Below, in pieces: positions 34,495-45,854 of a stretch of DNA of 64,000 nt. The first letter of the stretch is position 1. Each line of letters opens with the position of its first letter. The position numbers were made by a program, and so were the translations under genes. The stretch is taken from positions 15,583,588-15,647,587 of the forward strand of contig OY986970.1 of NCBI GenBank assembly GCA_963920575.1. The letters run 5' to 3'. This DNA is from Narthecium ossifragum (Eukaryota > Streptophyta > Magnoliopsida > Dioscoreales > Nartheciaceae). The notes under the pieces were generated by a model that did not search any database, was not told the DNA's origin, and was given only the letters and a program-made list of their open reading frames with translations.

Positions 34495-35404
34495 GTTTAA
34501 ATCCATTCAAATAAGGTACTCCCCAAACATAAGATCTTTTATCTCCCCCAAATACAAATTATTTAAAACAATTTTTAAAATGAGATCCGACGAAAAATTT
34601 AAAAAGAATGTGACCCAATAAGTGGCGGTCGACCTTCAAAGGTTCACAGTCGACCGCCAGCTACGATTTGAATGAAACATTGCGTACTCACGGTCGATCC
34701 AAGTGAACTCACGGTCGACCGTCACTTCCAGAAAATGAATTTTAAAATTTGATTTAAAATGATTTTTGAATCAATAATCTCATGAAATTTTGCATACATA
34801 TGTAATTGAATATTATGAGCTGGACCAAGTCATTTTTCCTGGAATTCATGCATTTAATCAAAAATATGGCACATGAGTGTATGTGTCAAAAATATGGCAA
34901 ATGAATTTTAAGAACTCACATACCTCTTTTCTATTACATGAAACCAATTTAAGAATTGTAGCAAATGATGCATACATGTTGCAATTTCTCATAGAAGATG
35001 ATTAAACATCATTTCAAAACTGTAAGCATTATAAAACAAAATATGACTATATAATCTCTTTTAAACTCAATCAAGATTCACAATTTTTAACCAAGAGGAA
35101 TTCATTTCAACGATTCATTTCAAATAAAAAAGAAAGCTTTATAAGGATTAGGAAATGTTTTAAACTTCTAAAAAGCAAATCATAGAATAATGTTTACTAT
35201 AGCTATTTTAAATATCAAATGAAGATGGAGGAACAAGACTTTATACCATTGGAGGGATCATTTATCATTTGATGACTATTTTGCATACCTCCTTTTCTTG
35301 GAAACATTTTCTTGTCCTCACCATATGCCTTGAGCATCCACCATCAAGATATCACCATTTTCTTTTCAATTTGTCTTGACAATTGGATCTCAAGCTCCCT
35401 AATA
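34091..35404 (-). other. Copia-B 3' non-coding region and protease stub
   Basis: At the polypurine end (34091-34115) the minus strand reads gggggatat. An (AT)n run is at about 34452-34491. Palindromes GGTCGA/TCGACC occur at 34625-34735. On the minus strand near 35330-35375 a protease start (YLDGGCSRHMV) is visible with the catalytic triplet D-S-G changed to D-G-G. Pol is then missing: sequence jumps to post-pol-like aaaggaggtatg near 35295. Confidence 0.65.
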
Positions 35405-37162
35405 CAAATCATGTCTTGATTTTTTGTACCCAAATCTTTTTGGGTCCATTATCGTTAGTTCTTGACATGTACATATGAGGTGAATGCTTTGGAATCCAAA
35501 GGTTGTTAGCACTAGCATTCTTCATTAAATAACAATTAGGAGCTATATGTCCCTTTTTACAACAATAGTGACAAGTTGGTATATTTGCAAATTTAGGAGG
35601 ATGAGATGATGCTTTAACAAAGCTTGTCTTTTTAAGATTACTCATCTTCCTAGGATTATAGCCAATTCCATTTTGTTCAATGAGCTACGTTGGCTATCAA
35701 TGATCTCATTAAGTGTGATCTTACTCTTCATAAACTTAGAAAGAGTAATTCTCAAATCAGTATTTTCAAGGGTGAGATCCCTTTTTGATTCTCTCAAAAC
35801 GATGATTTCCTTTTGTAAGCTACTTGAGTTATTTTGTAAAATATTATGCTCACATTTACAATCCTCAAGTTCTTTTCTAAGAGAGGCATCATCATCACTA
35901 GATGTCTTACTCATCATGCATTTGTTTTCATTTTTCAATAAGTCAATCTTATGCATGGCATCTAGTTTTTCTTGTTCTAACTTCTTCAAGTCCTTACATG
36001 AAGCATAATATTTCTTTTAAAGGAACTTGAAATCTTTAGCTAAGGAATGATAAGCTTCAAAAAGTTCATCAAAAGCTAACTCATCATTTACCTCATGATC
36101 TTCTTCCTCGTCCCCGATGTCCATTAGACAAATATTTGCCTTTTCTTGCTCTTTTTCATCGGAGGAAGAATCCTTATCGCTTTCACTCCAAGTTGCCACC
36201 AAGCCTTTCTTTTTCTTGAAATTTTTCTTTATTGGCTTCTTGAGTCGAGGGCAATCGGGCTTGTAGTGTTCGGGTTTTCTACACTCATAACATATAATGT
36301 TATTTATATTAGATGAGGTAGAATTTGATTTTTCACCTTCGGAGGTTTTCTTCTTGAAATTCTTCTTTCCTCCTTAGTGATTGAGCATCCTTTTGATTTG
36401 TCTTGTAATTGATGCCAATTCCTCATGGCTCGAATCCGATTCTTCATCACTTGAACTTGATGAATCTTGGTATGATGACTTGAATGCAACCGATTTGTCT
36501 TTCTTCTCTCCTTTATTGTTGCTCTTATTCAAGTTCATCTCATAGGTCATGAGTGAACCCATGAGCTCATCAAGTGATAGCTTGGAGAGGTCTTTGGCTT
36601 CTTCAATCGTTGTCACCTTTGGATCCCATGCTTTAGGTAGACACCTAAGTATCTTTCTCACAATTTCATCATTAGCATAAGATTTTCCAAGAGATTGAAG
36701 CATATTTAAAATATTATTGAAACGTGTAAACATTTCACTAATGGACTCATTATCCTTCATGCTAAATAATTCATAATCATGAATAAGCATATTTATCATA
36801 GTTTCCTTAATTCGGTTGGTTCCCTCATATGTAATTTCAAGTTTCTCCCATATTTCCTTGGCTGATTTACAACTTGAAATTCTACTAAATTCATTAGGGC
36901 TCAATGCATAAATAAGAAGGCATTTGGCTTTAGCATTGATTTCCAATTTCTTTAGGTCGGATGGAGTGAACTCACTCTTATGTTTGGGTACTTCTTTTCC
37001 TTCATGCATTTTACTAGGAATAAATGGTCCATCCTCAATAGTAAGCCAAGCTTCATAGTCTAAGGATTGGATAAAAATTTCCATCATAGTCTTCCAATAA
37101 TTGTAATTTTCTCCATCAAAGTAGGGAGGCCTATTGGTAGATTGTCCTTGTAGGTTTTCCAA
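35405..37162 (-). pseudogene. gag: Copia-B gag, nearly complete
   Basis: ATG at 37162 begins MENLQGQSTNRPPYF, matching Copia-A gag. The capsid core is open to a stop at 36374. The same frame resumes with a CCHC knuckle (about 36250-36300, CYECRKPEHYKPDC, the usual Gly changed to Glu), an acidic segment, a stop near 36017 and a coiled-coil region to about 35650. A one-base frame change leads to the last piece (35409-35645) with a second, intact knuckle (CHYCCKKGHIAPNC). With only two stops and one shift it is the best preserved copia gag here. Such gag-only elements can be mobilised in trans, but this copy looks inactive. Confidence 0.9.
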
Positions 37163-37211
37163 CTATACCTAGGATCCTCTAGGGTCGTTAAACCTCGAAT
37201 ATAGAGATGAG

Positions 37212-37223
37212 GCTCTGATACCA
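37212..37223 (-). other. Copia-B primer binding site, initiator tRNA-Met
   Basis: On the minus strand TGGTATCAGAGC starts two bases after the 5' LTR end. Confidence 0.92.
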
Positions 37224-37225
37224 AT

Positions 37226-38272
37226 TGAAGGTCTAAGAGGGGGGGTGAATTGGACTCTTTTGCGAAAATACAATAGATGAAAACCAAGTTAAAATGCTAG
37301 AAGACTAGTATGCTTGTTTAGATATGAAAACTATAAATAAATCATGTAATGAAGGATGAGAGAAAGAGTTAGGACACTTGCACCAGATTTTATAGTGGTT
37401 CGGCAAACCTTGCCTACGTCCACTCTCTCAAGGCTCTCCTTGAGGTTCCACTACTTGTAATCTTCTCTTACAAGTTTTCCCACCAAGCTTCCGGGTGCTT
37501 GGCAACCTTATAAATCCTCCAACAACTGCTGGAGCTCCCCCTCAAGCTTACGGGTGCTTGAGAACCTTACAAATCACTCCAAGCTCTCTTTTGGATATTT
37601 CTCTCAAAGTCTATTTCACAACTTGAAGTAGTTTTACAAAGGTTAAAGCTCTCAAAACAAGACTAAAACTTGTTACAATGTAAACTAATATCTCCCTTAG
37701 TCTTACCCCAAGTTTGCTGCATCTTCTCATATATACTTGAGCTTTAGGGCCTCAAAAAATAGCTTCCAACGGCTATTTTTAGTTTCTGCAACGGCTCTTT
37801 AACGGCTAGTTTTTGGGCTCACGGTCCATCCATGTATCGTCTGTCACGCCTCACGGTCGAACGTCACATCATCCGTCACATCGTCCGTCAGGCTCTGTCA
37901 AGAAAAAAGCTTCCCACGGTCGATGCACAGATCGACCGTCGCACCTTACTTTTCTTCAAAAAAGCCTCACGGTCGATCCACGGATCGACCGTCGCATCCT
38001 ACGGATGTTCATAAATTCTCCACGGTCGATCCACGGATCGACCGTTGCGTCTCACGGTCGATCCACGGATCGACCGTCGCATCTCATGGATGCATCCACG
38101 CAACATCCGTCAGCTCCACGGATGCATCCATGCATCATCCGTCAACTTAATAATAGCTCAAATATGAAAGTTAAAACTTGTTATCAACATATATTTTATC
38201 ACATATATATTTTAACATTTAAGAACATATTGGCATCATCAAAACATAATCAAAACGTCATTAGGGCTAACA
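37226..38272 (-). repeat. Copia-B 5' LTR
   Basis: This 1047-bp LTR is bounded by tgaagg and ctaaca on the plus strand. The palindrome array is at 37815-38145. On the minus strand the TATA-like gtatatatgag (about 37728-37738) lies about 80 bp downstream of the array. Confidence 0.88.
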
Positions 38273-38356
38273 CCCCTCGCCATTATTTCCGCATTTAGTT
38301 AGGTTCTGGTTCGCGTCGCCTAGCCCGGTTGGGCTTTTGCGGGTCGGGGCGCGACA
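38273..38356 (+). repeat. Tekay-type LTR, 3' end only
   Basis: cctcgcc...ccggttgggc...gggtcggggcgcgaca matches the plus-strand end of the Tekay-type LTRs (complement of 43456-43540; 63915-64000). It may be the far end of the LTR that begins at 23756, split by later insertions, or a different copy. Confidence 0.75.
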
Positions 38357-39649
38357 GGATCGCTGCAGCGGTACTACCAACCGTTGCCAGCCAATCCGCA
38401 GCGGGTCCCAGCATTACGACGGTACCGCAACCGTCAACCGCGGACTCATGCAACGGAAAGCAACCCAAAAAACTTAGATGAACCTATAATATAATATTAT
38501 ATGTTCAGCACATATAATATTATTAAAACCAATCACGATCCTCTAATTGGGGCTAAGTGATCTCGTCGATCTGACATCCAAGCGACGTCGGATTCGCGAT
38601 CCAACTTAGAAACCCGCAGATAAAATGCTGCAATCAACATATCCAAAATCGGGAAGCATCAGACGGCTAGATTAACCGGAAAACACTAATCAAAATCACT
38701 ATTCTCACTAATTACCTTTAATTGCTGCAACGCAGCCCATCCATAGGACATTCATAACAAATCATAGAAAAATCATAAAATTATGAAACCGGTTGGGTCT
38801 GAGAGTAGATTCAAATATCTACAACTCTCATGTTCATCATAAGTCCAAATAATGCACGTACACGTCGGAAAACACCCCGTACACCGTTCTTCAAGAACAA
38901 AGAAACCGAAAAATCCGAGCTTAAACATGCTAAAAGCCTACTAAAAAACAATCAAATCTTATGAAACTCATATCAGTAATTAAGCTAAGCAAGAGGCATC
39001 GAACAAAACCAAGAACACCTAGATCTACCAGCTAGATCTAGAGAAAACCCCCTTACTAACTCAAGTAGGTAGAAACCTACCGGAAACACACTCCTCTACT
39101 AATTCCCTGTGATACGGCCATGAAGCAGGCTTCCAACCAAGCCAAGGATCTTCCTCTCGCTGCCACGAGTCCAAGAAGCCTTCAAGCACCCAAAAAGATG
39201 GCAGGAGGAGGGAGAATGGATGGGAAGAAGAAGACGGGAAGCAAACCGGAAAAACAGGGGAAGTCGTGGCCTATTTATTGGCTCGAGTCCGATCGATCGC
39301 TCCGGGGACTGATCGATCGGACTAGCCGGATTAAGTCGGTTCACGTCCTTATCCGGACACGTCGCCCACCGACACAGGTCCGATCGATTGCTCCCAGGAG
39401 CGATCGATCGCCAACGGGCCGCCAGCTGCCTAAAAACAGGCTTCTGCGCGCCCGAGCTTGGATCTTTCGATCTCAAGCCTGCCGAGGGTTCTAGCAAACA
39501 CGTAAATCAAACATAGGAGCTGTGTGTGCACCATGCGGGTGTGAAACAAACCAACAAGACGTAATTTACCAAATTGCCCTTGCGGTCCACAACGAGCCAC
39601 GGGCTTGACCCAAGCGGTTGACCCTGGATTGGAGTGGCAGGTCCTCACA
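38357..39649 (-). repeat. Tekay-type LTR fragment, opposite orientation
   Basis: This aligns with 44405-45849 of the solo LTR. On the minus strand it starts TGTGAGGACC at 39649. It holds GATCGATC palindromes paired 20 bp apart (39292-39320 and 39383-39412) and a caataaatagg TATA-like box. It meets the plus-oriented LTR end head-on at 38356/38357. Confidence 0.85.
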
Positions 39650-39859
39650 ATCGGGTTCTCTTCTTTGTGAAAAAAAAATTTCCGCTGCGTAACTCAGTGG
39701 CAACTACCACAATGATCACCTTGGGGCTAGCTTTCCTCTCACAATGTGAACTGAGAGAGGGATATAGCTATAAATTCTAATTTATGTAGTCTTAAAATTA
39801 GTCTTAAAATTTGGCTAAATCGCACAAATAATTCGTAGAGATTTATCTTTGATTGAGAC

Positions 39860-40456
39860 GTGATGAGCTTTGAGAGTAAGGAGTTTTCTTATGAGAGGAA
39901 CGATGGGAGACAGGCACCGACGTCACTGCCGCCATCACATAAGGGGAAAGGTGTGTCGGAGGTAGCTTCAGAGAGTGTATGGGAGCCTGGGGGAGCTAGC
40001 GGTGTGGCTCAAGCTGGGAAGGATGTAGGTGGGTATTCTGGATCTAGTAGTGTTTAGGTTTCATATGCGTTGGCAGCAATGGCATTGTTGAAACCGAAAT
40101 CACCAAGAGTGATGTCGGAGGAAGCTACTCGGCTACGCTCGCTCTATGTGGATGTTGTCTACCTTGATGATGATATAATGACCAAATGTTGTGAGAAATG
40201 GATGTATGCTTTGTTTGGGCGTTTCCTTGGAGGCAAGGTTCATCTGGAGGTCCTCAAGCATTAGCTAGCTTTTATCCAGCGGACGACAAATCCTTTTCAT
40301 GTGTTTGATGTGAGTGATGGTGTCTATGTTTTCAATTTTGTTTGTGAGGATGGTCGGCACTATGTGCTGACTAAAGGGCCATGGTTAGTGAATGGGATGG
40401 CACTGTCGCTTATCCAATGGAGGGAGGATTTTTCTTCGATACCGAAGGATTTCACG
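39860..40456 (+). pseudogene. DUF4283-type fragment (LINE ORF1-like)
   Basis: In one frame the sequence shows LFGRFLGGKVHLEVLK, DGVYVFNFVCEDGRHYVLTKGPWLVNGMALSLIQW and ED(F)SSIPKDF, the pattern of the plant DUF4283 domain found at the N-terminus of LINE ORF1 proteins. Stops are TAG at 40055 and TAG at 40262; the second may be a former Trp. It ends abruptly at 40456, before the second half of the domain. No zinc knuckle, endonuclease or RT follows. Confidence 0.65.
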
Positions 40457-41050
40457 TGATACGGTTAAAAAATGCATCCCTGCTCTTTGTCTAGTCCGCA
40501 CTCAAGGGCCACTGACTCGAGCCTGAGCCAAGGTCCTGGCCGAACAAAGCCAAGGCCCTGGCCGAACAAAGCCAAGGCCCTGGCCGAACAAAGGCAAGGG
40601 TCAGACCTGGCCTAAGTCAGGGTGGACGACCCACTCTGAGGGGCCGACCAATTAGGTCCCCTCTTGGGCCCTATGGCTCACACTATCCTAGTTCGACTTT
40701 TACTTGCTTTCCTAGTTTAGTTATTCATCTCGTAGTATGACTCTTTCTTTTATTTCTTAGTTAGATTATTACTTGTGTAGGAAGTCATTGAGTCAAAGTT
40801 TTACTCCACTTAGATCTCTTGTAACTTGCCTATATAAAGGCCCCCATACCCATGAATAAGATCATCTAAAAATAATTAAACCAAAAGTTTGGGCTTTTTA
40901 TGCTTGGTCCCATTGACGAAGGGTTTGTTCGAGGGAATTTGCTCCCAAGTCACCCCCCCCCCCCTCGCGGAGCTCCTGACAGAGTTCCAACCACGACGGT
41001 TGTCGGTGCGCTTGCCGACTATCCCTCCTCTCCTGGGTACTTTGTTGACA
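40457..41050 (+). repeat. Putative LTR or LTR fragment, unassigned
   Basis: The block starts tgatacgg and ends gttgaca. It includes ctatataaagg (about 40829-40839), an aataag signal and a long C run (about 40954-40965). It directly truncates the DUF4283 fragment. No matching target duplication was found (tcacg versus ccaat), so borders are uncertain. Confidence 0.35.
40530..40595 (+). repeat. 22-bp tandem repeat, three copies
   Basis: Three nearly identical copies of aaggccctggccgaacaaag+cc lie head to tail, with one or two substitutions. Confidence 0.9.
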
Positions 41051-43450
41051 CCAATTTTGGCTAGACCAAAAAGGTCACAATATTTAACCATATAGCGCAT
41101 GCCTTCGGTTTGTTTGAGCAAAAAAAAGCATTAAATAGACTCAAATAAGCCCTATAAATGCTTTTTCTGATTTTGATGGCATCCTGCACGAACCAGTGAA
41201 ACAGGGGCATTTGGGTAATTTCACTCGCCCAAGAGCATATCAAGAATTCGGGCCAAAATACATGCCTGGATTTCCCATTACATTCCACAATGACATTACA
41301 TAGCTTTGACGGCATCCTAAATAAGCTATATAAATGTAGGGGTATCCTGGTAATTTTAACATGTAAGGAGACGTGTTAGAAAAAACAAAAATGCATAATT
41401 AGATTCATGATCATGTCCCAATTGGCTTGACTCGGTTCTGATGGCATCCTACATGAACCAAGGATATAAATGGGCATTTCAGTAATTTCAACCCATCATG
41501 GATGATTACGAAAATACACACACCACATATCTTACATCAGCCCTTAAAAAGTTTCCTACATAAAAAAGTAAAAGGTATAGTCCAAATTGTCCATCATAAA
41601 GACATTTTGGTCATTTCCAGCTCTCGGGGGATAATTATACAAAATTTACACATGTTAACCCTTCCAGGTCCCGTTCACCATAGGGGTATATTTTCGTCCA
41701 AATATATATGGACGGGTATATTTAGCCCCGAGGGGTATTTTGATCATTTTACCGCAACTTTTAACCCCCAAGGGTATGTTGGTCGATTTACACCCCCAGG
41801 GATGTAATTGACTGGGATCTAACCATTCCGCCCTCCAAAGTATTTCAGTCCAAGACATATATAACCGATGAGAGGGTATTTTGGTAAAAAACTTGTAAAT
41901 ATTCAGAATTCAAATAAATATTCTGTACATGAGTAAATATTCAAGAATGTCTTAGAGCTGGACAAATATTCAAATAATTCAAATAGACATGGAAAAGGAA
42001 TGTTCAAATCATGATTTCAAAATTCGAACATCACTTTTGAATTTCAAAAGAAAATTCGTCAGAACATATCTATCCCATGCCATATAAATCAGTCATCTCT
42101 AATTATAGTTGGGTTGCATGTTTAGTCATCCTTATACGTCCCATACCATATAAAAATAAAATCAGCATCACCAATTATAGTTGGGCCGCATGGCAAACTA
42201 TCATTATATGAAAGGATTAGCATCCTCCAATGCAATCAGAACTCCTTTGATTAAGGATTCATGATCCCATTCCATATAAAGACATGCACTTCTCATGCCT
42301 ATAAATAGAGGAGGTGTGGGGTTAGAAGGGAGCAGCGTGAAGGCTCTTGGAAGTGCTAGGAGGCTGCGAGAGATACCCGGAGAGAGACGATGAGGTCCGG
42401 CCGAGGCGCTTACGTCGGAGATGCAAAGATCTTGGAGGCTTGAAGACGGTGAGGTCCTATTGATGTTTTAAAGCTGTGCACCATCGGACAACGCCGATCT
42501 CACTGACGTAGCCGGAACCCATCCGGAGTTCTAGTTGTTGGGTTGCCGCTGCATGAAGCTTTGGAAGGATGCTGCCGCTAGAGACGTTGGGGACGCTCCT
42601 CTCTCCCTGCTGCAAAGAGGTAAAGTTTTCTGCTGGCCGATGTGGAAAAGATAGAGACAAAGGCTTGAAAATTTCCTTGCTGCTGGATGTTGCTGAGGTT
42701 TGAAGGGTTGTCGCTGAAGCTTTGAAGTCATGCAAACAAACACATCCGACACTCGTTCTTCGCTGCCATTGAAGCTGTGAAATTGCAGATTGGAAGCAAC
42801 TGAATAGCCAAATCAAGAGATCAGAAAAAAGAAATCAAAGAAGGAAAGCACGCATATATCTCCTTCAAGTCCGGCGACACAAGCTCCATGCCCTGCCGCT
42901 CGCCGCACGTCCTCTGTTCCAGTCGACGCTTCCCCTGCTTCCCCTATTCCAACTGATGCTTCTCTCTATTCCAGCTTACGCATCTCTGGTTCTAGCCGAC
43001 TTCATCGAGTCCAGCTGCCATTCTTCCACGGCGACAGAGACCGGATCCTCTTGACGGCATTCCCCAACTCCATGGGACCCGAAGCTCCGGCGGAAAAGCT
43101 TGAAAGACATCTTGATGAATGTGGTGGTCCAAGACTTCACATCATTCTTTTTGTTATTAATATATATGGAAAATGTTTATTTTATTGGATCTAGAATCGG
43201 AGGTATTCCCTACGGGGATGTAAATGATGGATTGCCGATTTAGCAATCCAGGGGTGTGGTGCCTGCAATTTCCTCAAATGTAATTTAAACATTTTTTGCT
43301 CGGAAATAAAATAGAAATCATGTTCCCACGAGATCGACGTTTTATCCATGAACATACTCTTCCTCTTTCCTTGTGTTGGTCTAGCTTCTGCCATTTTTGT
43401 CTCTCTCCCTTCTTCTTCCTTGCTGTGTTTCCTCCGGCCAAACCGAGACC
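41051..43450. other. Unassigned repeat-like DNA with a TATA box
   Basis: Diverged repeats of roughly 130 bp (41170-41500), each with GA(T/C)GGCATCCT, are followed by several GGGGTAT-(T/A)TTT units. A strong TATA box, ctataaatag, is at about 42299-42308, with a purine-rich leader after it. No convincing ORF was found. It could be the U3 and leader of an unrecognised LTR element whose body was lost. From 43340 a CT-rich tract runs into the solo LTR site. Confidence 0.35.
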
Positions 43451-43455
43451 CTTCG
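43451..43455. repeat. Solo LTR target duplication, left copy
   Basis: cttcg is repeated exactly at 45850-45854. Confidence 0.93.
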
Positions 43456-45849
43456 TGTCGCGCCCCGACCCGCGAAAGCCCAACCGGGCCGGGCGACGCG
43501 AACCGAAACCTAACAAACCGCGGAAAAATAATGGCGAGGGTTCCCTCTAACCAATTTGTCTCCCTAACAGTTCACCAAAAGCACCACCTAATTAAAAGAT
43601 ACAATAATTTAACAACATCGAACCACAGATTTACGAACTCAAAAAGATTTAATATACATATCCTTGGAGAGGGGGGAGTTCAAATACAACATTACTCCCG
43701 TAGGAGACTATCTAACATAGGATAAAAACTGTAAAGGATCACCACCTCTCAGACTCCGCCTGGCGCCGCCGCACCGCCAACCAACTGCCCGGTAGGGGTC
43801 ACGGAAGAAGAACTTACGCCTGCACCTGCAAAACGCAGCTCGAGTAGGAGTGAGCACTAAGCTCAGTAGGGTTCTACACTACGACACACAGAAGGAAGAG
43901 GGAAACACAATAGTGTCGCCCTCAAGTAAGACCTGGGTGTATACAGGGGTCCCATAACCCTACCGCGTGTCCCTGGTGCCCAGGAGCAGCACACAGTAAG
44001 CTCAACAAACACTGCTGACTCACATGCAGGAACCCGACACTGCAGGCGGGAAATGGCACCGCTGAGGGGGCCTCTCCACCACTCAAGAGTCAACACAGTG
44101 GAACACCGGCTACACCTTAGCATCCGACTTGAGCCCGACACGACCTCTACAATCATCAAGCAACCAGTGTACCAGTCATCTAAGCCTATCATCGAATCGA
44201 CTGGACACCACAATTCAAACCGGGTCCAAACTACCCAACCCCGGTCCTAGGGCTAAGTCCGAGCTTCCAGCCTCGGGACGGCGACCAACAGATCACCCAC
44301 GCCCTAACCAATGCAACTAATGCATAATTCAACAATGCATGCTATGACATACACAAACAGGAGATAGTCATGCAACAGTATGATAGGGCATCATGTAAGT
44401 CTATCAGATCGCTGCAGCGGTACTACCGACCGCTGCCAGCCGATCTGCAGCGGATCCCGGCATTACGACGGTACCGTGACCATCAACCGCGGACTCCTGC
44501 AACGGGAAACAACCCCGAAAACCACTGAAGAACAGTAAACAATATAATATTATATTCCAAAATATAATATTATATTCAAACACCCAAAACCTCTACTTAG
44601 GGGCTAATTGATCCCGTCGATCCGATGTCCAAACGATGTTGGATTCAAGATCTAACTTAGCCATCAGTAGGTGTATATACCAGGATCAACATATCCAAAA
44701 TGCATGATCATCCAACGGTTGGATTAACAGGAAAACACTACTCAAAATCGTTAATCAAACTAACCCATTAATTGCTGCAACGCAGCCCTTCAGCAAACAA
44801 TTCATAAAAAATCGTAGAAAAATCGGAAAATTATAAAAATCAGTTGGGATAGAGAGTAGATTCAAAGTTCTACAACTCTTATGCTCATCACAAACCAAGA
44901 ACGCCGCAAGCCGGCTGTTCTTCAAGAACAGCAGAAAACCAGAAATCCGAGATTAATCATGCATAAAACCTACTCAAATCTCAACAAAATATCATGAAAC
45001 TTATATCAGTAATTCTACTAGGCATTAGGAATCTAACAACACCAAGATCAACAACATCCAACAGCTAGATCTAGAGAAAACCCAAAAACAACATCAGTAG
45101 GTATAAACCTACCTAACAGCGCTTTCCTCGGCTGATTCCCCGCGAGTTGATCACCAACATGGTTCCAAACCACTTCAGAGATCTTCCTCTCGTTGTCATG
45201 GATCCAACGAGCCTTAGAACACCCAAAATGATGGTCGGAGGAGGGAGAACGGAGGAGATGAAGCTCGCTGTCGTAAATAGGGAAGGAAGCAGAGCTTTCG
45301 GGAGAAGAAAGAAGAAGGAAGAAGAAAGGAGGAGAAGGAGGAGGAGAAGAGGAAGAAAAGGAGGGAAAAGGGGAAGGGGAAAGCCGGGGGAAGGGGGGAA
45401 AAGAGAAAGGAGGGGAGGGAAAGTCCTCCCCCTCTGACATGAGAGAGCGACGGCCAACGACGGCCGTCCTCGCGAAGCAGAAAAGCCACCGACGCGAGTC
45501 CGATCGGTCGCTCCAAGGAGCGATCGATTGCTCGCGCCCCGGATCGATCCCAACACCAAGTCGGATCGATCCGAGCGGCTCAAACCCACCGACTCGCTCA
45601 CGAGTCAGATCGATCGTTCCAAGGAGTGATCGATCGCTCAAGGGTCGTCAACTGCCCAAAGGCAAGCTTCTGCGCGCCCGAGCTGGGATCTCCCGATCCC
45701 GGATCCACCTAGCCATTCTAAACAAACACTAACACATACAAGGTCAGTGTCTGCACACGTGGGTGTGAAACAAACCAACAAGGCGCAATTTACCAAATTG
45801 CCCTTGTAGTATACAACGAGCCACAGGGGTAGAGGGGCAGGTCCTCACA
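43456..45849 (-). mobile_element. Solo Tekay-type LTR
   Basis: A 2394-bp sequence reads TGTGAGGACC...GGGGCGCGACA on the minus strand and is flanked by a 5-bp duplication. No internal region, primer site or second LTR is attached, which is the signature of LTR-LTR recombination. Palindrome pairs at 45500-45640 are mostly 20 bp apart, one 22 bp. Confidence 0.93.
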
Positions 45850-45854
45850 CTTCG
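45850..45854. repeat. Solo LTR target duplication, right copy
   Basis: cttcg matches 43451-43455. Confidence 0.93.

Larger units (their letters stand above)
33603..38272 (-). mobile_element. Copia-B: gag-only copia element with broken 3' LTR
   Basis: Minus-strand order: 5' LTR (37226-38272), initiator-Met primer site, gag, a stub of protease, AT-rich 3' region, polypurine tract, and a 3' LTR fragment (33603-34090). Pol from mid-protease onward, and any extra ORF, are deleted. The 3' LTR lacks about 590 bp. The right flank cccct (38273-38277) has no partner left. Confidence 0.87.

Noticed and set aside
39120..39494. ORFs on both strands around 39.1-39.5 kb
   Set aside because: They lie in the Tekay-type LTR fragment and have no counterpart in the solo LTR reading frames.
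40457..41050. Complete solo LTR with target duplication
   Set aside because: TG...CA borders can be drawn but the flanks tcacg and ccaat do not match.
42457..42816. Minus-strand ORFs downstream of the TATA box at 42.3 kb
   Set aside because: Two overlapping frames, no motifs, and antisense to the apparent promoter.
45048..45641. Long overlapping ORFs on both strands in the solo LTR
   Set aside because: They arise from GC/CT-rich LTR sequence, match no family and conflict with each other.
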